Source: Hofstenia miamia
Lineage: Eukaryota > Xenacoelomorpha > Acoela > Hofsteniidae
Direction: 5' to 3'
DNA length: 33,357 nt
NCBI GenBank assembly: GCA_900660155.1
Contig: CABFPE010000180.1
Location: 973,674 to 1,007,030, forward strand
Shown: positions 30,201 through 33,357 of the stretch, one piece after another
Layout of the letters: each line of letters begins with the position of its first letter
Position numbering within the stretch: position 1 is the first letter of the stretch
Translations under genes and position numbers: made by a program
Notes under the pieces: generated by a model
Database searches by the model: none
What the model was told of the DNA's origin: nothing
What the model saw: only the letters and a program-made list of their open reading frames with translations

Positions 30201-30879
30201 TGTGAAAATCCAGATTTTTGAAAAAAATTTTGAATTCTGTCAATACCTAATGTTCAGATAAATCAACAATAAATTTTTCTATATGTAGATAGACCTCCCA
30301 AACGCAATAAGGTGTGCCTCATCGAAGGCATTTAAATTTTTTTCAGAATCGTGAAAAATTTCAAAAATTCCCAGGCGGTTAAGAATGATATAAACTGAAA
30401 ACAGAGCTCAAGCGAAAAAATATCCGATATCGAGTTTAATGAAACTGTCTTATAATTTAAAGAAATTAAACAAATCATTGTTGATCCATGTTTAATTTAA
30501 TTTAGATAGTGGGAGTACATGAATGTTCTGTACTGCCATTATATATGGTGGCGTCATCAAAAATTCCAAACGTAAGCATGGAACACAAACACAACATTGA
30601 CCACAAAAATTATCGTTGCTGCTATGGTTATAACAGAAATCCGGAAAAAATTACCTTTAAGTAGTATTGAAACATAACATTGTTAAATGAGAAAGCGAAA
30701 ACACTGTTTCGAAGTGGGTTAGTCTGTCCAGGAAATTCAGAACCAAAACGTAATTCATCAATGCGATGACTGGTGTTGAATTGTTTGTTAACAAATCCAC
30801 TTATGTCATGTACATGTGAATGACCAGCTTCATAGCCTCGGCCTACTCCTATGTGAAAATTACCAGTAACCTTTGATAC
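24229..30879 (-). CDS. ERGIC3: ERGIC3-like ER-Golgi cargo receptor (last two exons)
   Basis: Exon 30879-30655 (75 codons) is flanked by TTTAG and GTAATT. Exon 24537-24229 (102 codons plus TAG) is flanked by TTTTAG. They join in phase 0 as '...MFQYYLK' + 'VVPTRY...', exactly where the family has FQY(F/L)VK-VVPTVY. Recognised pieces: 'SKVTGNFHIGVGRGYEAGHS', 'HVHDISGF', 'ELRFGSEFPGQTNPL', 'GLPGIFFAYEFSPIMIQL', then 'HFLTNVCAIIGGVFTVAGLL', the second membrane helix. The tail ends KANMGKLF. The luminal domain before that helix is complete from 'SKVTGNF'. The family (ERGIC3/Erv46) cycles between ER and cis-Golgi in a complex with ERGIC2/Erv41 and moves cargo in COPII vesicles. 'GLPG.F..YE.SP' favours ERGIC3 over ERGIC1. 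Upstream exons (first membrane helix, cysteine-rich part) are beyond 30879 and were not found before the window end. The 6.1-kb intron carries a hAT transposon and a LINE fragment. Confidence 0.92.
24538..25784. other. Intron sequence of ERGIC3-like gene
   Basis: AT-rich with no further exon or element recognised. Confidence 0.45.
25785..26062 (-). pseudogene. LINE RT C-terminal fragment, cut by the hAT element
   Basis: The minus strand reads 'LGVQLAANLNWTGHVSLRLR' then 'KLSLFKSIPRAILLYASPCW', which matches the region after the catalytic core of non-LTR RTs (LGV..d..L.W..H; L+kS...P.LlY....W). Homology begins abruptly at about 26062, where the hAT end starts, so the hAT element probably inserted into this LINE. 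It is truncated downstream too. It is distinct from, and less AT-rich than, the LINEs at 14 and 19 kb. Confidence 0.65.
26074..26179 (+). repeat. CTCACGC subterminal repeats of the hAT element
   Basis: CTCACGC occurs at 26074, 26094, 26114, 26143 and 26162, with a TTCACGC variant at 26173. One inverted copy (GCGTGAG, 26086-26092) forms a 15-base palindrome with its neighbour. A further GCGTGAG is at 26483-26489. Such arrays near hAT ends are usually transposase binding sites. The right end shows no matching array. Confidence 0.8.
26401..26485. repeat. Fold-back upstream of the transposase gene
   Basis: CGCCCAGGGGGTTTGTTT (26401-26418) pairs with the reverse complement of 26467-26485. An inner palindrome CGCCATTACTAGTGGCG lies in the loop. 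It may act in the promoter or leader of the transposase mRNA; this is inferred from position only. Confidence 0.6.
26645..28829 (+). CDS. hAT transposase with one homopolymer frame slip
   Basis: The ATG at 26645 opens a frame that runs to 28546; the true C-terminus continues one frame over to TGA 28827-28829. The switch falls in a run of seven A (28475-28481). Reading six A there would fuse 'VDSSKK' to 'VQYRMDTIWHQLQ' and the dimerisation domain. Domains: an N-terminal zinc-binding, BED-like segment ('FFCMPCSKKLSC...ERHC', about residues 38-62), then the RNase H-like core. D1 is in 'LVNDGLND' (D178), D2 in 'VGVDNTNTN' (D249), followed by the C-x-C-H box 'GCNCHLAHL' and 'TRWLSLELC'. The all-helical insertion follows. 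The hAT C-terminal dimerisation domain 'ITPHSNAGIERVYSLVN' carries the catalytic Glu (codon 28617). All three catalytic acids are kept. Total length would be about 728 residues, normal for the superfamily. Cut-and-paste movement in the nucleus is the family role. Confidence 0.85.
29125..30654. other. Intron sequence with N-flanked insert
   Basis: 29484-29632, between Ns at 29483 and 29633, is a near copy of 31464-31612. The 82 bp before the first N (from 29402) is repeated after the second N (from 29634). Both features point to a misplaced contig. The rest shows no element. Confidence 0.6.
29402..29715. repeat. Duplicated flank around two Ns
   Basis: ATTTAACGATGTATTTTTAG through CGCGCAGGGTGTTA appears at 29402-29482 and again at 29634-29714. 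Confidence 0.9.
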
Positions 30880-32403
30880 CTAAATAATGTCTGGTAAATA
30901 TAAACAAAAAAATACCAAAGATGATATAGCAATGAAATTCAATAGTAATTAACTCTATAAGTACAACAAATGAATTGAAACATTGAAGAGAAATTGGGAA
31001 AAAATTAGCTTACAAGAAATGTACTTAAGGAATTAATGCTGTCGCATTTCACTATAAGTTAAAATACTCAATCTTTAAAAAAATGAATACCAAGAATTTC
31101 AGGAATAACAGGCAATTAATGTAACCCTTCGACAACCAAATTGGGTGCACGTGAACCCCATCAGTAGATGTAGTTACCAAATATATTGATATGAAAATTG
31201 AAACTGACTGGCAACAGGATGTAACATTATTTTAAGCAATTTGATTTCAAAATCAATAGCATTGCTATTTTTGAAAAAAAAATGGTTTGCACTTTATTCA
31301 TTCAGCTATGCTATCATATACAATTTCTCCTATTCTTCTCATGGTGATGCCTTCCAAATGATTTTTTATTAATATTGCATTTTTTCATTTTCACTTACTT
31401 TACAAGAGAATAAAACATGCCATTGTGTCAAAATGAGATTGAAAAGAGCCGCTATTTTAGTTAACGCAAACTCAATTTTATCGAAATGATATGAAAATTA
31501 TAGGTTGATATGCATAATTAAATACAATTTCATCATAGTCAACAAATATCAGTCAAATAGACATCTCTTCTGGTAAATAACGTAGTGAAGAATGTCTTGG
31601 TAGTTCAAGGATTAAGGCAAAATTCTCGTAGTCGTTATTTGGGAAATGAAACTAAGTCATGGGAATCACGAAACAAATGAATATACAGATTACTTTGCGA
31701 GTTATTTAAATATCTTGGTGAATTAAGCGGCTATTGTACTTATGTTTTGAGTGATGATATTTCAGGTTGTGCCTGAAATAATTCTGCTTCCTAAGATGCT
31801 AGAACGAAAACAACAAGGTCCGAAAGAGATCATAGTAGATTAGTAGATGTTGAATAGCGGAAGACTACTTTTATGCAATAATTAGCATTGAGAACTCATT
31901 TGACTAAACATGTATCTGCAACTTTGAATACCCTACATCTCTGGGAACAAAAAACAGTAAGAGCAAAGACGGTTCAAGATACGAAAAAATTGAATAATTG
32001 CAACACTTCCCAATGCTGATGTAAGTGCTACTGGCAGTGGCGTACCAGCAATATTGAATTAGGGGAGCAAGATATCGGAGGTGGGGCTCAGTTGAAATTT
32101 CATATATATGACATTTTTCAATTTAAACAAAATACAAAATAAAGACTAACGAACGACCTTATATCTACAGTAAATGCTGAATATGTGAACCATTCTACTC
32201 TAAACCAAGTTCACAATGGTAAGGTAAATTTCATCAATATTTATTGATTGGATCTCTGCTTTGCGGATGGATTTTTTTTCGTTATAGCTGCATGAGAATT
32301 TCGATATGCCCAATTGACACAGCTCAACGCAAAAAAAACAAATGGAGCCCCAGCTTAACTACATATCATACCACAAGTTTGAGCAAATTAAAAGATATTA
32401 ACA
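30880..32403. other. Upstream intron or flank of ERGIC3-like gene
   Basis: No further exon found. 31464-31612 is the source copy of the sequence inserted at 29484. CAGTGGCGTACCAGCAAT at about 32034 resembles some hAT ends, but no partner end was seen. Confidence 0.4.
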
Positions 32404-32680
32404 ACTTTTCAACATGATGTTGGCACCTCAATTTCATAATTGCTTTCAAATAAGTTTCATGAGGATCGTGCGATTTGGAGGACTTGGACTCGTTTTCCTC
32501 CAGGTTCTCTAGATATTTCACCTGTTAACTATTACTTTTGGGAAACTCTTAAAGGAAATATTTCATCAGTTTAAACACCAGTCATTGAAGCTTTGAGAAA
32601 AAAATCAGGACAGAGATGCAAACAGTAAGAATTGATGAAATTTTGAGAGCAGCGTTAAAATTTACGTCATCTTTGTAAAG
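32404..32680 (+). pseudogene. Mariner/Tc1-like transposase relic (C-terminal part)
   Basis: One frame with internal stops reads 'TFQHDVGTSIS', 'FHEDRAIWRTW', 'RFPPGSLDISPVNYYFWETL' and 'VIEALRKKIRTEMQTV'. This follows the layout of DDE_3 mariner-type transposases: FQ-D-G..., W-P-P-x-S-P-D-L-x-P-D-F-F-L-W-G-x-L-K, then a helical tail. The second catalytic Asp (QHD) is present, but the later D in 'SPDLTP' stays only as 'SLDISP'. The N-terminal half and element ends are missing. Confidence 0.7.
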
Positions 32681-32806
32681 TTATCTTGGAGCAGCATGAG
32701 TATTTACTGTAGAAATATTATATTTTCCATTTAAATCTACCGTTATGGTGTATATTGTTTCATTTAAATTGAAAAATACATATCTGGACAAAGCATCGTC
32801 TATAAC

Positions 32807-33340
32807 TATTATTATTATTATTTCATTTCTTCTCACAGCTTCATGCTGGTATCCCTCTCAGCTCGGGGAACTCACCAGTTCCCAGCGAGTCTGGGAGCTT
32901 TCCTCAGGACTCTAGCTGTTCCTAACAATGCTGCCTTCTGTGCTACTGCTCCTCCCCACTTTGGTACTGCCAACTCCTCCAAGTATCTTTTATGTTTCTT
33001 ACTCACTGCTCCTAATGCTCCTACAACTACCGGGACTACACAGCCTTTCTATTTCCTCTGCCAACTCTCTATACTTGTCTATCTTCTCTTTCTACTTGCT
33101 TTCTACATTCCTGTCCTTTGGCACTGCTATGTCTATCACTGTTCCCAATCTTTTCTCTTTGTCCACTACTACTATGTCTGGCCTCGGTGCTTCTATCACC
33201 TTGCTGGTCTGTATGTTGAAGTCCCACAGTATCTTAACCTTCTCATTTTCTATAACGTCCTGTGGCTTGTGCTCATACCACTTGTCTCCTGCTTCTAACC
33301 CATGCTGGCTGCTCAAACTCCAGTGAACCATTCTTCCCAC
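32807..33340 (-). pseudogene. LINE 3' end: C-terminal coding region and (TAA)n tail
   Basis: From 33340 downward the minus strand reads 'DKWYEHKPQDVIENEKVKIL', 'RRPDIVVVDK'-like sequence ('APRPDIVVVDKEKRLG') and 'VIDIAVPKDRNV', then a stop. After a frame change it reads 'CVVPVVVGALGAVSKK' and 'AALLGTARVLRK'. I know this order as the conserved C-terminal tail of a widespread invertebrate LINE RT family. At least one frameshift and one stop break it. It ends about 20 bases before an (AAT)n run at 32807-32822 that fits a LINE tail. It is richer in G and C than its neighbours, so younger or differently biased. The body continues outside the window. Confidence 0.7.
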
Positions 33341-33357
33341 CTTGTCATGCCTGAACT

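Noticed and set aside
32034..32360. A further hAT element starting CAGTGGCGTACCAG
   Set aside because: No matching opposite end or target duplication found.
32843..33326. Long + strand frames with hydrophobic, serine- and leucine-rich products
   Set aside because: They are the reverse strand of the LINE C-terminal coding region.
1..33357. CRISPR array, phage or bacterial operon
   Set aside because: Spliced host genes, LINEs and hAT elements show a eukaryotic chromosome; no regular spacer-repeat pattern exists.

Overview
The window looks like AT-rich nuclear DNA from an animal. The basis is two spliced host genes with animal-type products (a TMED10-like p24 protein and an ERGIC3-like protein) embedded in a dense layer of decayed transposable elements: several LINE reverse transcriptase (RT) fragments, a THAP/P-element-like transposase, hAT elements and a mariner-like relic. 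The lineage cannot be fixed from the sequence alone. The mix of LINEs and THAP/P elements, together with a 39-base host intron, would fit a compact AT-rich invertebrate, perhaps on the cnidarian/myxozoan side. That is a guess.

Layout. 1-2335: a decayed LINE, microsatellites and a dispersed GGCGCTGGATAC-like motif. 2336-3256 (+): the last four exons of a TMED10-like gene, with splice phases that all agree. 3257-8021: mostly featureless AT-rich DNA, a long hairpin near 4.5 kb, and a dead RT gene (5.6-7.4 kb) bracketed by inverted copies of a ~110-175 bp module. 8022-11563 (-): a broken THAP + P-element-like transposase, copied up to three times in overlapping blocks joined by single Ns. 11992-13203 (+): a second copy of the 5.6 kb RT family, holding its 3' half with a zinc knuckle and endonuclease-like tail, again fused to the inverted module. 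13.5-15.7 kb (+): LINE 3' end plus another LINE RT, duplicated around an N. 15.8-16.1 kb: a small hAT-type element with CGAGTT repeats. 17-18.5 kb: a LINE tail and two doubtful exon-like ORFs. 19.0-20.9 kb (-): a LINE RT split by a 699-bp hAT-type element with a perfect 8-bp target duplication. 24229-30879 (-): the last two exons of an ERGIC3-like gene. Their 6.1-kb intron carries an almost intact, less AT-rich autonomous hAT element (26.06-29.12 kb). 32.4-33.3 kb: a mariner-like relic and a LINE 3' end.

The two host genes point toward each other. Both encode cargo-handling membrane proteins of the ER-Golgi shuttle. The rest of the window is a nested transposon graveyard, with one element (the hAT at 26-29 kb) that looks recent. 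All six Ns in the window sit at junctions of duplicated sequence, so several apparent tandem copies are probably assembly or haplotype artefacts rather than biology.
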